Assembly: GCA_965203435.1 (NCBI GenBank)
Contig: CBDBCU010000002.1
Coordinates: 434,001-498,000 of the forward strand
Length of the DNA stretch: 64,000 nt
Origin: CBDBCU01 sp965203435
GTDB lineage: Bacteria > Chloroflexota > Dehalococcoidia > Lucifugimonadales > UBA3495
Direction of reading: 5' to 3'
Part shown: positions 26,597 to 34,960 of the stretch, piece after piece
How the letters are laid out: every line of letters starts with the position of its first letter
Numbering within the stretch: position 1 is the first letter of the stretch
The notes under the pieces: generated by a model
What the model saw: only the letters and a program-made list of their open reading frames with translations
The model's database searches: none
What the model was told of the DNA's origin: nothing
Program-made: the position numbers and the translations under genes

Positions 26597-28963
26597 TTAC
26601 CGCCCGGCCGACAAATTTACCGACCACAATTCCCCTTGGCCGGGGATATACTGGCCGGTGCGGATGGTTTTGATGGGATAATCGGGCAGGGGGACGATTG
26701 CCACGCATTCCCCGCCGGGCCGGCCGCCGTAGGTATTCAGGGGAAAATCCCGGTTCTCAAAGTTGACGGATGGGGCGGCCGGCGGCAAATCCTCCGGCCG
26801 GGCCGGGTGGATATGCAGGAATACCGGGGTTTCGTATTCGTCTTGAGTGCAGGCGGCTTTGGCGTAAAGCAGGCGGTTACGGCCGGCCTCCCGGTCAAGG
26901 AAAACGGCGAAATCCTCCGACCCGGCCGGGGGTTGCCGTTGCCGCCGCCCCTGGGCAATCAGTTCCCGCAAGCCGGGTTGGGAAAGGCTGTGCAATTCCG
27001 CCCCTAGGGTTGTCCCGCCGGGTTCGTAATTGCCGCCGCTGCGCTGCATCAGGATCAGGTCGCCGTCCCCATCATCGGGCAGCTGAATGACCGCCAGGCA
27101 AAGGCCGTCCACCCTTACCCGCTGATTGTGCCAGGGGGCATAAAAGCCGGGCTGCGGGAAATAGGGCGGCAAGGTTTCCGGCGTCGGCGGTAGCGGCTTA
27201 ACCCCAAACCACACATCCGGCCCGTCCGCCGGGCAGTTTTCCTGAATAAAGGTCAGCCGCCGGCCGTCAATATAGACATCATAATCGGCGCGGATAATCG
27301 GCTCTCCGGCCGTGGTTTGGCGGTATATTTCCCGGTAGGCGGCAATGGCGGCCGGCGTCATTCGGGCATCGTCCAACGGCCGCGCTACACTGAGGGTATT
27401 GTTATAAAGGCGGCGGCGGTAGCGGGAATTGAAAGCCAAATCCGGCTGATACGCCGCCGGCTGGCCGGCCAAAGTATAGTCGGCGCGGCGATGCACGGTG
27501 TCGGCGGTCAACTGCTGCCGGTCTGCCGCCGGCAGGATGTTTAGATGCCGCCGGCCGGTACGCACGGTCAGAGTTTCATTTGGATGGCTGTCCAACAGGT
27601 ATTGCAATCCATCCCCCGCCGCCAGTTTCCAGTAATCCATCGCATACTGCGTCCGCAGCCGCTCCGGCGTCGTACGGTTCACCAGAAAGTTGAAATAGTC
27701 GGTCTGCAAGGGATGGATTTGCGCCATTTGCAGCAGGGTCAACCCCAAGCCTACTCCGGCCAATCCATACAATCCGGCCGGCCCATAGCGCCGGCGGGAT
27801 AAGGCGGTCAACAGCCAACCGCCGCCCAAGGCCGCCAGCAGGCAAAAGGGCGCATAGAGAAAATAAAGCTGCCGCCAGCCCTCATACTGATTGGATCCCA
27901 GCAGGGCGGCGGCCAGCGGCGGCAATAGAAAGCAGGCCGCCAGCAGCACCAGGAAACGCCGCCGGGTGTTGCGGAAAACCGCTCCGGGCCGGCGCCAGGC
28001 CCTTACCGCTACCATTGCCAATCCGACAAAGCCCAGCAGCAAAATCGGCGGCGGCGTGGTGATGGCAAACCAGACGGCGGCGTAATGCGGCGGCAATTCG
28101 TTGGACAATAGCAATTGTCCCTGAAACAGCTGCGGCAAAACAACCGGATGATTTACCGTCAAACTCAGGCTGGTGATCAGGTAGTCAACGGGATTGGCCC
28201 AGGCGTAGGGGGTTACGGCATACAAAGTCAGTCCGGCGGTCAAGGCAAACACTCCGGCGGTTAGCAGGATGGGTTTCCGTTCCGGCCAACCGGCCGCCCC
28301 TAGCAAATCCAGTCCCCGCATTGCCAGGGCCGCCGCCAAAAGCCCTAGCCCCATAATCCGCAGGTTGGTCAATATCCCTACGGCTATTCCCAGCAGCACA
28401 AAAGCGCCGACGGTGTCTTTGCGGAAAGCCCGTTCCAGCAGATACAGGGCGATGATGAGCAGGGCGAGAAAGGGCAGGTCTTTGCTGTTGAGGTAGGAAT
28501 GGGCGTAGAGGCGGGGGTGCAGCAGGAAAAGCAGCAGGGCCAGCAGGGCGATAAGCCGATGGTCGGTTAGCCGATAAGCCAGCCGCCAGCAAAAGAAAGC
28601 GCCAATGATAAAGAGCAGGTGGGTCAGGGTCAGCCGCAGGCGGTGGACATAGTAATAATCCTCCAAGCCCAGGATCCCCTCGGCCAGCAGCAGGGGCAGC
28701 TCAAAAACCACGCCATAAACCCGGTCGTGGTAAAGCTCGGTATCGATGCGGTCGGACTGCCCGAGGATGTAGTCCCGATTGGCTTGGGCAATCTGCCGCT
28801 GCGCCCGTTCATCGTAGTTAATGCCATAATCCCCGGCCAGCACCAAGCCGGCCATTAGGAAAAGGGCGCAGATAATCAGGCCGCCGCGGTCCATAAGGAA
28901 GTTCCGCGCCGCCCGGCGGCCGCCGGAAACTTGCGGAACTATGCGGCGCAGCGGCGGGAACAT
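26597..28963 (-). CDS. GT-C membrane glycosyltransferase with two C-terminal modules, paralogue 5
   Basis: A 788-residue paralogue with two modules, the last ending GELWSVNLSAGR. Dyad Asp51-Glu52 is intact (NYDERAQRQ); HPRLYAHSYLNSKD and EGWRQLYFLYAPF (Gln for the usual His) follow. It is closest to paralogue 4 in length and in its terminal module (ECVAIVPLPDYPIKTIRTGQ). The open frame reaches 39 codons further upstream, but the leaderless promoter and alignment with paralogues 4 and 6 (MFPPLRRI) set the start at 28963. It is the first gene of the five-gene tandem cluster in transcription order. Confidence 0.85.
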   Translation of the reverse strand: MFPPLRRIVPQVSGGRRAARNFLMDRGGLIICALFLMAGLVLAGDYGINYDERAQRQIAQANRDYILGQSDRIDTELYHDRVYGVVFELPLLLAEGILGLEDYYYVHRLRLTLTHLLFIIGAFFCWRLAYRLTDHRLIALLALLLFLLHPRLYAHSYLNSKDLPFLALLIIALYLLERAFRKDTVGAFVLLGIAVGILTNLRIMGLGLLAAALAMRGLDLLGAAGWPERKPILLTAGVFALTAGLTLYAVTPYAWANPVDYLITSLSLTVNHPVVLPQLFQGQLLLSNELPPHYAAVWFAITTPPPILLLGFVGLAMVAVRAWRRPGAVFRNTRRRFLVLLAACFLLPPLAAALLGSNQYEGWRQLYFLYAPFCLLAALGGGWLLTALSRRRYGPAGLYGLAGVGLGLTLLQMAQIHPLQTDYFNFLVNRTTPERLRTQYAMDYWKLAAGDGLQYLLDSHPNETLTVRTGRRHLNILPAADRQQLTADTVHRRADYTLAGQPAAYQPDLAFNSRYRRRLYNNTLSVARPLDDARMTPAAIAAYREIYRQTTAGEPIIRADYDVYIDGRRLTFIQENCPADGPDVWFGVKPLPPTPETLPPYFPQPGFYAPWHNQRVRVDGLCLAVIQLPDDGDGDLILMQRSGGNYEPGGTTLGAELHSLSQPGLRELIAQGRRQRQPPAGSEDFAVFLDREAGRNRLLYAKAACTQDEYETPVFLHIHPARPEDLPPAAPSVNFENRDFPLNTYGGRPGGECVAIVPLPDYPIKTIRTGQYIPGQGELWSVNLSAGR

Positions 28964-28970
28964 AGGGGGG

Positions 28971-28979
28971 ATTATAGCA
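28971..28979 (-). promoter_or_regulatory. Extended -10 promoter of glycosyltransferase paralogue 5
   Basis: Minus-strand TGCTATAAT, 7 nt before the ATG. A divergent promoter for the PaREP1-like gene lies 55 bp away on the plus strand. Confidence 0.8.
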
Positions 28980-29033
28980 TATAGCGACCGCGTCTTTACC
29001 GTCGGGGCAGTGGCATCAGCCCGATTTAAGGGG

Positions 29034-29039
29034 TATAAT
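29034..29039 (+). promoter_or_regulatory. -10 box of the PaREP1/HEPN-like gene
   Basis: TATAAT on the plus strand; a weak -35 (TGGCAT, 29011-29016) stands 17 nt before it. The gene's ATG is 39 nt downstream, with AAAGGAA at 29067. Confidence 0.65.
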
Positions 29040-29078
29040 AGATTTAACCTGGCCCCGCCGGATAAGAAAGGAATTGCC

Positions 29079-29615
29079 ATGTCGGAACACGCGGCCCAAC
29101 ACTACGCCGGCATCAGTCGGCGGATGATCCGCCAATCCCATTACGAACTGACGCGCCGGGGCGACCGGCTCCAAGCCTCGGAAAAGGCCGCCGGAGCCGT
29201 AGCCCACGCGGTCAAAGCCGTCGGCGAGGATCGGTTCTGGCGGCACGATTCTCACAATCGGCGGCGGGCCATTATTGACCTGGTGGCCGCCGAGTATGGG
29301 CAGTCGGAGCTGACGGCGTTGAACGCGATGGCCGACGAGTTGCACGAGAATTTTTACGAGGATCAGCTGGAGGACTGGCAGGTACAGGAACGCTTGACCC
29401 GGCTGACCCGCTGGCTGGAGTCGCTGGTAGCAACCCGCACCTTGCCCCCGAACCCGGATTTCGTCCCTTCGCCGGGGCAGCAGCGGGTTCTGGATCGCCT
29501 GCGGCTTACCCCTGAGGAAATTGAAGCTAACGAGGCCAAGGAGTTTCCGCCGCCGATGCCCCCTTTCGCGCCGGAGGACGAGGAATGGGAGGAGGAGGAT
29601 GGGGAAATGGCGTAG
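29079..29615 (+). CDS. PaREP1/HEPN-like helical protein (a)
   Basis: A 178-residue, mostly helical protein. Residues ~20-120 (HYELTRRGDRLQASEKAAGA, AHAVKAVGEDRFW, ALNAMADELHENFYEDQL) match the PaREP1 pattern of GD-QASEK-GA-AHAVKA followed by a late LH-NFYE motif; PaREP1 is placed in the HEPN superfamily. The C-terminal 50 residues are Pro/Glu-rich and acidic (EDEEWEEEDGEMA). HEPN proteins are often RNases or toxin partners, but the Rx4-6H active motif is not clearly present and no nucleotidyltransferase partner is adjacent. The start is the ATG at 29079. It is convergent with a paralogue 12 bp away. Confidence 0.72.
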   Translation: MSEHAAQHYAGISRRMIRQSHYELTRRGDRLQASEKAAGAVAHAVKAVGEDRFWRHDSHNRRRAIIDLVAAEYGQSELTALNAMADELHENFYEDQLEDWQVQERLTRLTRWLESLVATRTLPPNPDFVPSPGQQRVLDRLRLTPEEIEANEAKEFPPPMPPFAPEDEEWEEEDGEMA

Positions 29616-29627
29616 CTGGGGGCCGGG

Positions 29628-30170
29628 TTAATCCGCATCCTCCGGGTCAAAATCCGGCGGCGGCGGGGGATATTCCGCCGCCCACCGGGCCGCAATTTCC
29701 GCCTCCGTCAAGCGCAACCGGCCGATGCTCCGTTCCTGATCCGGAGTAGGCCGAAAATCGGGATTCGGCTCCCTCTCCAGCAGCTCGGTAAAAGTCGCCA
29801 GCAGGCCGGTCAGCAGCTCCAGCCGTACCGCTACTTCCCGAGCGCACATCCAGTCCTCGCAAATGTTCCTGCGTAGCTGGTCGGCGGCATCATGCATCGC
29901 ATTCCACTCCGGCTGCCCGTACTCGTCCGCCAGCAGATGCACAATCCGCCGCCGGTAGTTATGGGAATCGCTCCGCCAGCAGCGGGCTTCCGCGGCCGCC
30001 TTGACCCCGTGGGCGACGGCCCCGGACGCCTTGTCGCACGCCTGCACCCGGTCGCCGCGTTTTTCCAGTTCGTAGCGGGCCTGGCGAATCAGCCGCCGGC
30101 TGGTTTTGCGGTGATGTTCCACGCCCGGCAGGGCCGCGCCGCCGCCCTGGCCCTCAGGATTGTCCGTCAT
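29628..30170 (-). CDS. PaREP1/HEPN-like helical protein (b)
   Basis: A 180-residue paralogue of the convergent neighbour: YELEKRGDRVQACDKASGAV-AHGVKAAAEARCW, then ADEYGQPEWNAMHDAADQLR and an acidic Pro-rich tail (PPPPPDFDPEDAD). The ATG at 30170 is chosen because CGGAGGA lies 9 nt upstream and an extended -10 (TGCTACAAT) lies 35 nt upstream; the open frame runs 19 codons further but would start inside the promoter. The two genes form a tail-to-tail pair beside the glycosyltransferase cluster. Function is not known. Confidence 0.7.
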   Translation of the reverse strand: MTDNPEGQGGGAALPGVEHHRKTSRRLIRQARYELEKRGDRVQACDKASGAVAHGVKAAAEARCWRSDSHNYRRRIVHLLADEYGQPEWNAMHDAADQLRRNICEDWMCAREVAVRLELLTGLLATFTELLEREPNPDFRPTPDQERSIGRLRLTEAEIAARWAAEYPPPPPDFDPEDAD

Positions 30171-30204
30171 AACTTTTGATTCCTCCGGAGACAAGTTTTG
30201 CCCC

Positions 30205-30213
30205 ATTGTAGCA
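30205..30213 (-). promoter_or_regulatory. Extended -10 promoter of PaREP1/HEPN-like gene (b)
   Basis: Minus-strand TGCTACAAT; the same box as the glycosyltransferase promoters, but here a 34-nt gap with a ribosome site precedes the ATG. Confidence 0.68.
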
Positions 30214-30238
30214 TATTCCAGGGACATTGCGGCCTATT

Positions 30239-30266
30239 CATCCTTCAACAAGTTCAGGATGAGCGG
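30239..30266. repeat. Family C palindrome
   Basis: CATCCTTCAACAAGTTCAGG then ATGAGCGG, between the divergent PaREP1-like and GH15 genes. Confidence 0.85.
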
Positions 30267-30321
30267 ATGGGGCGGGATGGCATCTTTCAACAGACCCGGC
30301 AAACGCCGCCCTTGCCAACTA

Positions 30322-30351
30322 TGGCATAGGGCGGCGGCCGTGGGGTATAAT
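30322..30351 (+). promoter_or_regulatory. Promoter of the GH15 gene
   Basis: TATAAT at 30346-30351 with TGGCAT at 30322-30327 (18-nt spacer). The leader is about 80 nt and ends in a GGAGGA ribosome site. Confidence 0.6.
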
Positions 30352-30436
30352 TGTTGCCACATCCTTAATAAACCGGCCGCCGGGCGCAGTTCCGATTTGC
30401 GCCGCCGCGCCGCCATCCCGTCCCGGAGGAAAACCC

Positions 30437-32290
30437 ATGGCTTACCTGCCCATCGAGGATTACGGCATCATCGGCAATATGCACACCGTGGCTCTGGTGG
30501 GCATCAACGGCTCCATCGACTGGTTCTGCTGCCCGGACTTCGACTCGCCCAGCGTTTTCGCCGCCATTCTGGACGATGCCCAGGGCGGCCATTTCAAGAT
30601 TGCCCCGGCCGGCGGCCAGGAGGAGATTACCTACAAGCAGATGTATTGGCCGGAGACCAATGTGCTGGTAACGCGTTTCCTGTCTCCGGATGGCGTGGGC
30701 GAGGTCATCGACTTTATGCCGGTGGGGGAACGCGGCCGGCACGACCATAACGAACTAATCCGCCGGGTCAATGTGGTGCGCGGCGAGATGACCTTTCGGA
30801 TGGAGTGCATTCCGGCCTTTAACTACGCCCGCAGCGGCCATAAAATCACCCGGAACGAATCCGGGGCCCTGATGGTTTCCGACGAAGGGCTGAGCATTCA
30901 GCTGTCCACTTCCCTGCCGCTGGAAGCCCAGGACGGCGGGCTGGTCTGCGATTTTACCCTGCACCGGGGGCAGACCACGACCTTTGCCCTGGATGAAATC
31001 GGCAACAATGTGGGCGATCCCCATCCCTTTACCGAGGCGGAAAGCGAGCAGCTTTTCGAGGATACCGTGGCCTATTGGCGCAACTGGCTGTCCCGCTGCA
31101 CTTACAAGGGGCGCTGGCGGGAAATGGTGCAGCGCTCGGCCCTGGCCCTGAAACTGCTGACCTATGAACCGACCGGAGCCATCGTCGCCGCCCCCACCTG
31201 CAGCCTGCCGGAGGATTTGGGCGGGGTGCGGAACTGGGACTATCGCTATACCTGGATCCGGGACGCCGCCTTTACCCTCTATGCCCTGCTGCGGATTGGC
31301 TTTACCGAGGAGGCGGCCAAGTTTATGCACTGGATCGAGGAACGGGCCAGCGAGCTGAACCCGGACGGCTCCCTGCAAATTATGTACGGCATTGACGGCC
31401 GCCATCAGTTGACCGAGGAAACCCTGTGGCATCTGGACGGCTACAAAGGCTCCAGCCCGGTGCGGATTGGCAACGGGGCCTATGACCAGTTGCAGCTGGA
31501 CATTTACGGCGAGCTGCTGGATTCGGTCTATATCTACAACAAGCACGGCGCGCCCATTTCCTTTGACTTCTGGCAGCATCTGCGCCGCCTGACCGATTGG
31601 GTGGTGGAGCATTGGCAAGAGGAGGATGAGGGCATTTGGGAAGTGCGCGGCGGGCGCAAGCATTTCGTCTATTCCAAGCTGATGTGCTGGGTGGCCGTGG
31701 ATCGGGCGTTGCGGCTGGCCGAGGCCCGCTCTTTTCCGGCCGACCGGGCCAAGTGGGAAAAGACCCGGGACGAAATTTTTGAGGATATTATGGAAAAGGG
31801 CTGGAGCGAAAACCGCCAGGCTTTCGTCCAGTATTACGGCGGCGAGGCCCTGGACGCCTCGAACCTGATGATGCCCCTGGTCTTTTTTATGGCCCCTTCC
31901 GACCCGCGGATGCTGAAAACCCTGCAAGCCATCAACCAGTCCCCGGAACAGGGCGGGTTGGTGTCCAACAGCCTGGTCTATCGCTACCACCTGGAATCCT
32001 CTCCGGACGGGCTGATGGGCTACGAAGGCTCTTTCAACATCTGCACTTTCTGGCTGGTGGAGGCCATGAGCCGGGCCGGCCGCTACGATCCCCAAGCCCT
32101 GGATCAGGCCCGGCTGATTTTCGAAAAGATGCTCAGCTACGCCAATCATCTGGGCCTGTACGCCGAGGAAACCGGCCACAGCGGCGAGGGCCTGGGCAAC
32201 TTCCCCCAAGCCTTTACCCATCTGGCCCTGATAAGCGCCGCCTGCAACCTGGATCGGGACATCGACAGTGCCGGCCTGGTGGACTGGTAA
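30437..32290 (+). CDS. Glycoside hydrolase family 15 protein (glucoamylase- or trehalase-like)
   Basis: Cytosolic inverting glucosidase family acting on alpha-glucans or trehalose. The 617-residue product opens with LPIEDYGIIGNMHTVALVGINGSIDWFCCPDFDSPSVFAAIL (N-terminal beta domain). The (alpha/alpha)6 barrel follows with GGVRNWDYRYTWIRDAAFTLYALLRIGF and the C-terminal acid region PDGLMGYEGSFNICTFWLVEAMSRAG. There is no signal peptide. GGAGGA precedes the ATG by 6 nt. Related bacterial GH15 proteins include trehalases, and no trehalose or glycogen gene is next to it, so the substrate stays open. Confidence 0.92.
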   Translation: MAYLPIEDYGIIGNMHTVALVGINGSIDWFCCPDFDSPSVFAAILDDAQGGHFKIAPAGGQEEITYKQMYWPETNVLVTRFLSPDGVGEVIDFMPVGERGRHDHNELIRRVNVVRGEMTFRMECIPAFNYARSGHKITRNESGALMVSDEGLSIQLSTSLPLEAQDGGLVCDFTLHRGQTTTFALDEIGNNVGDPHPFTEAESEQLFEDTVAYWRNWLSRCTYKGRWREMVQRSALALKLLTYEPTGAIVAAPTCSLPEDLGGVRNWDYRYTWIRDAAFTLYALLRIGFTEEAAKFMHWIEERASELNPDGSLQIMYGIDGRHQLTEETLWHLDGYKGSSPVRIGNGAYDQLQLDIYGELLDSVYIYNKHGAPISFDFWQHLRRLTDWVVEHWQEEDEGIWEVRGGRKHFVYSKLMCWVAVDRALRLAEARSFPADRAKWEKTRDEIFEDIMEKGWSENRQAFVQYYGGEALDASNLMMPLVFFMAPSDPRMLKTLQAINQSPEQGGLVSNSLVYRYHLESSPDGLMGYEGSFNICTFWLVEAMSRAGRYDPQALDQARLIFEKMLSYANHLGLYAEETGHSGEGLGNFPQAFTHLALISAACNLDRDIDSAGLVDW

Positions 32291-32326
32291 CAGGGGGGGA
32301 TGGGCAAGGGGATATTCCCGCCCCCT

Positions 32327-32425
32327 ACCGTCATTCCCGCGTAAGCGGGAATCCCGACGGTACTGCCTTATGACGGTATTGTAGGCAGGCAACCGTGGGA
32401 TTCCCGCTTACGCGGGAAGGACGGT
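32327..32425. repeat. Family A palindrome pair
   Basis: Complete composite unit: ACCGT-palindrome, GGTACTGCCTTATGACGG-like interior, AGGCAACC, inverted palindrome, ACGGT. Confidence 0.9.
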
Positions 32426-32551
32426 GGGGGCGGCCAGTACCGTCCTAAGCAGACCAAAGAATCCTGTCTATCCTGTTAATCCATGTTTGAATCCGTTCCC
32501 CCGGGGCGAGGGAATGACGGCAAGCCGATTGTGTGGCACAATGGTACCCTT

Positions 32552-33832
32552 ATGTCTGCCGAAGTCCGCCCTGCTAAGGCCGCCGGTTTGCGCCGGTTTC
32601 TGCCCGCCGCCATGCGCTACGGGCAGTTCCGCTATTATTGGCTGGCCCTGCTGACCGGCGTCACCGGGCATCAGATGCTCTTTCAGTTCACCCTGGGCTG
32701 GCTGATGTTCGACTTGACCGGGGAGGAGGGCTATCTGGCCTATCTGGGCTTGGCCGTGGCGGCGCCGGCCCTGGCTCTGAACCTGCTGGGCGGGGTGATG
32801 GCCGACCGCCTGGAACCCCGGCGCTTGGTGGCGGCGGCGCAAAGCATTTCCGCCACCGTGATTAGCCTGCTGGCGGCGCTGGTGCTGCTGGGCCGGGTGG
32901 AGCCGTGGCACATCCTGCTGGCCGCCTTCAGCGCCGGCGTCTGCCAGGCTTTTGACCAGGCCAGCCGCGCCAGCATCTTTCCCCGATTGGTGCAGCGGGA
33001 GCATATCGCCAACGCCGCCGCTATGGAGTCCATCGTCTGGAACGGAGTGCGGGTCTTGGCTCCGGCTTTGGCCGGCCTGGTCATTGCCCGGCTCAGCATC
33101 GCCGCCTCTATGTTCCTCAGCGCCGCCTCTTTCTATGTGCTGGCGGCGGTGATTGCCCAGCTGAAACTGCGGGAACGGCCGCCGGCCACCGGGCGGGTGG
33201 TGCGGCAAATGGGCGAAAGCCTGCGCTATGTAGGCCGCCATCCCATCTTTCTCTATGTAATGCTGCTGACCTTTTGCAACAGCCTGTTCGGAATGGCCTA
33301 CATCCTGCTGATGCCGGTATTGGCGGAAAAATCCCTGCTGGTGGCGGCCGACCGGGCCGGTTTCCTGCTGGGCGCGGCCGGCTTGGGGGCGATCGTCGGC
33401 AACTGGATTATCGGCAGCCTGCCCCGGGGCAGCCCTCGGGGACAGATAATCCTGGGCGGGGCGATGGCTTACGCCGTGGCTTTGCTGCTCTTTGCCCTGG
33501 CCGCGGGGCAGGCGCTGTATTGGCCGGCTATGGGCCTGCTGTTCATCGCCGGCGTAGCCTTTGCCCTGTATCTGGTGGGGGGATTAAGCACCTTGCAGGA
33601 ATTGGTGCCGGATAACATTCGCGGCCGGGTGATGGGTTTGTACGGGGCCACTTGGAGCTTGGGGCCGCTGGGGTTGGCCCAATCCGGATTTATGGCCCAA
33701 TACTTCGGCGCGCCGCTGGCGGTGGCGGCCGGGGCGGCGGTGATGCTGGCGGTAGCCCTGCTGATTTACCTGTTCCGCCCGGAGGTCCGCAACTTCCGCA
33801 GCGGGATGGAACTGGCGGCGCGGGCCGGTTAG
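32552..33832 (+). CDS. MFS exporter (MFS_3 / enterobactin-exporter-like)
   Basis: A 426-residue integral membrane protein with about 12 predicted spans. Family hints are the GGVMADRLEPRRLVAAAQ loop after helix 2 (motif-A-like), the FDQASRASIFPRLV motif after helix 4 and VPDNIRGRVMGLYGATWSLGPLG in the C-half, all typical of proton-driven drug or siderophore exporters of the DHA3 group. The chosen start is the ATG at 32552 (MSAEVRPAKAAG); an alternative ATG at 32483 would add 23 residues encoded by repeat-like DNA. A CACAAT box with TGG extension sits 9 nt before the ATG, so the mRNA may have almost no leader. Substrate unknown. Confidence 0.86.
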   Translation: MSAEVRPAKAAGLRRFLPAAMRYGQFRYYWLALLTGVTGHQMLFQFTLGWLMFDLTGEEGYLAYLGLAVAAPALALNLLGGVMADRLEPRRLVAAAQSISATVISLLAALVLLGRVEPWHILLAAFSAGVCQAFDQASRASIFPRLVQREHIANAAAMESIVWNGVRVLAPALAGLVIARLSIAASMFLSAASFYVLAAVIAQLKLRERPPATGRVVRQMGESLRYVGRHPIFLYVMLLTFCNSLFGMAYILLMPVLAEKSLLVAADRAGFLLGAAGLGAIVGNWIIGSLPRGSPRGQIILGGAMAYAVALLLFALAAGQALYWPAMGLLFIAGVAFALYLVGGLSTLQELVPDNIRGRVMGLYGATWSLGPLGLAQSGFMAQYFGAPLAVAAGAAVMLAVALLIYLFRPEVRNFRSGMELAARAG

Positions 33833-33910
33833 GGCGTGTCCACGCTAATCCCGGGAATTATCCCTTGCGGCCGGGAGCTTGGCAGTATATTGGAAAGCCG
33901 TAGCCACCCT

Positions 33911-34009
33911 ACTATGTCATTCCGAGCGTAGCCGAGGAATCTAAAAATCTTGAAATGGATTTCAGTGCGGGCATTTCAGATTCCTCGGCTACGCTCGGAA
34001 TGACATAGT
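33911..34009. repeat. Family B long inverted repeat, perfect 32-bp arms
   Basis: Arms 33911-33942 and 33978-34009 are exact reverse complements, starting ACTATGTCATTCCGAGCG. The 35-bp spacer is AT-rich. Confidence 0.92.
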
Positions 34010-34063
34010 AAAGGGGTGGGCTATCCGAGGCATCAGTAATTAGCATGAACAAGCCCCGGTTTC

Positions 34064-34190
34064 ATCCTTCAACCAGTTCAGGATGAGCGGAAAGGGGGCC
34101 GCCGGTTTCCGTCCTTCAACAAGTTCAGGATGAGCGGATAGGGGGGCCGCCGGGTTCATCCTTCAACCAGTTCAGGATGAGCGGATAGGG
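34064..34190. repeat. Three tandem family C units, 47-bp period
   Basis: Family C palindromes start at 34064, 34111 and 34158, separated by GGGGGCCGCCGG-type spacers. They end just before the msrB ribosome site. Confidence 0.88.
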
Positions 34191-34217
34191 GAAACCGACT
34201 CAAATAAAGGAGGATTT

Positions 34218-34598
34218 ATGACGCCGCAGGACAATCCGCAGAACTACAATCCCTTGACGCCGCAGGAGCGGTACATCCTCGAGTTCAAGGGGACGGAACG
34301 GCCTTTCAGTGGGGAGTACGATGACTTTTACCAGGAGGGAGTCTATCTCTGCCGCCGCTGCAATGCCGAGTTGTACCGGTCGGCGGACAAGTTTGACGCC
34401 CATTGCGGCTGGCCGGCTTTTGACCGGGAAGTCCCGGCGGCGGTGCGGCAGCTGCCCGACCCGGACGGCTTTCGGACGGAAATCGAGTGCGCCCACTGCG
34501 GGGGACACCTGGGCCATGTATTCTTTGGCGAGGGGTTCACTCCCACCAACGCCCGCCACTGCGTCAACTCCCTCTCCCTGCGCTTTGTGGGGGAATAG
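34218..34598 (+). CDS. msrB: Peptide-methionine (R)-S-oxide reductase
   Basis: Repairs methionine-R-sulfoxide in proteins, a cytosolic oxidative-stress enzyme. At 126 residues it is the usual single-domain MsrB. The structural zinc site is Cys45/Cys48 and Cys91/Cys94. The catalytic residue is an ordinary cysteine, Cys115 in NARHCVNSLSL, not selenocysteine. FDAHCGWPAFDREV and FRTEIECAHCGGHLGHVF are family signatures. The ribosome site AAAGGAGG is 4 nt before the ATG. The gap from 34599 to the tRNA promoter (34961) holds only a single family A half-unit. Confidence 0.97.
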   Translation: MTPQDNPQNYNPLTPQERYILEFKGTERPFSGEYDDFYQEGVYLCRRCNAELYRSADKFDAHCGWPAFDREVPAAVRQLPDPDGFRTEIECAHCGGHLGHVFFGEGFTPTNARHCVNSLSLRFVGE

Positions 34599-34720
34599 GG
34601 GGATGGCCCTTTTCCCTGGGCTGGCGGCGGATCCGTCCGCTCACCCGGAAAGGGAAAGGGATCCGGAGTCAAGGCGATGGCCTATTTCTAACGAATTGCC
34701 AACCGTATTTCCCGCCCTCC

Positions 34721-34748
34721 ACCGTCCTTCCCGCGCAAGCGGGAATCT
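34721..34748. repeat. Solitary family A palindrome in the msrB-tRNA gap
   Basis: ACCGTCCTTCCCGCGCAAGC followed by GGGAATCT. No inverted partner follows within 150 bp. The remaining ~400 bp of this gap shows no gene I can support. Confidence 0.8.
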
Positions 34749-34960
34749 AGAACGGCGCGGCCTTATGATGCCGTATCCTTATCTGTCGGTCGTCAAAGAC
34801 ATCCCTGGCCTTTTCCTTGTAGTTGGGCGTGGGCTTGCCCGGCCCCACCTTGGCGGCGGTTTGCCAAGGGCGGTAGAAAGGGGGCAGGCCGGGAAGGACG
34901 GCTCCTAAGAAGGGGCGGTTCCTATGTAAAATTGCCCGGAATTTTCCCGGGTCAAACCCC

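Noticed and set aside
34218..34598. Second selenoprotein (MsrB)
   Set aside because: MsrB can carry selenocysteine, but here the catalytic codon is TGC (Cys115) and the frame has no internal TGA.
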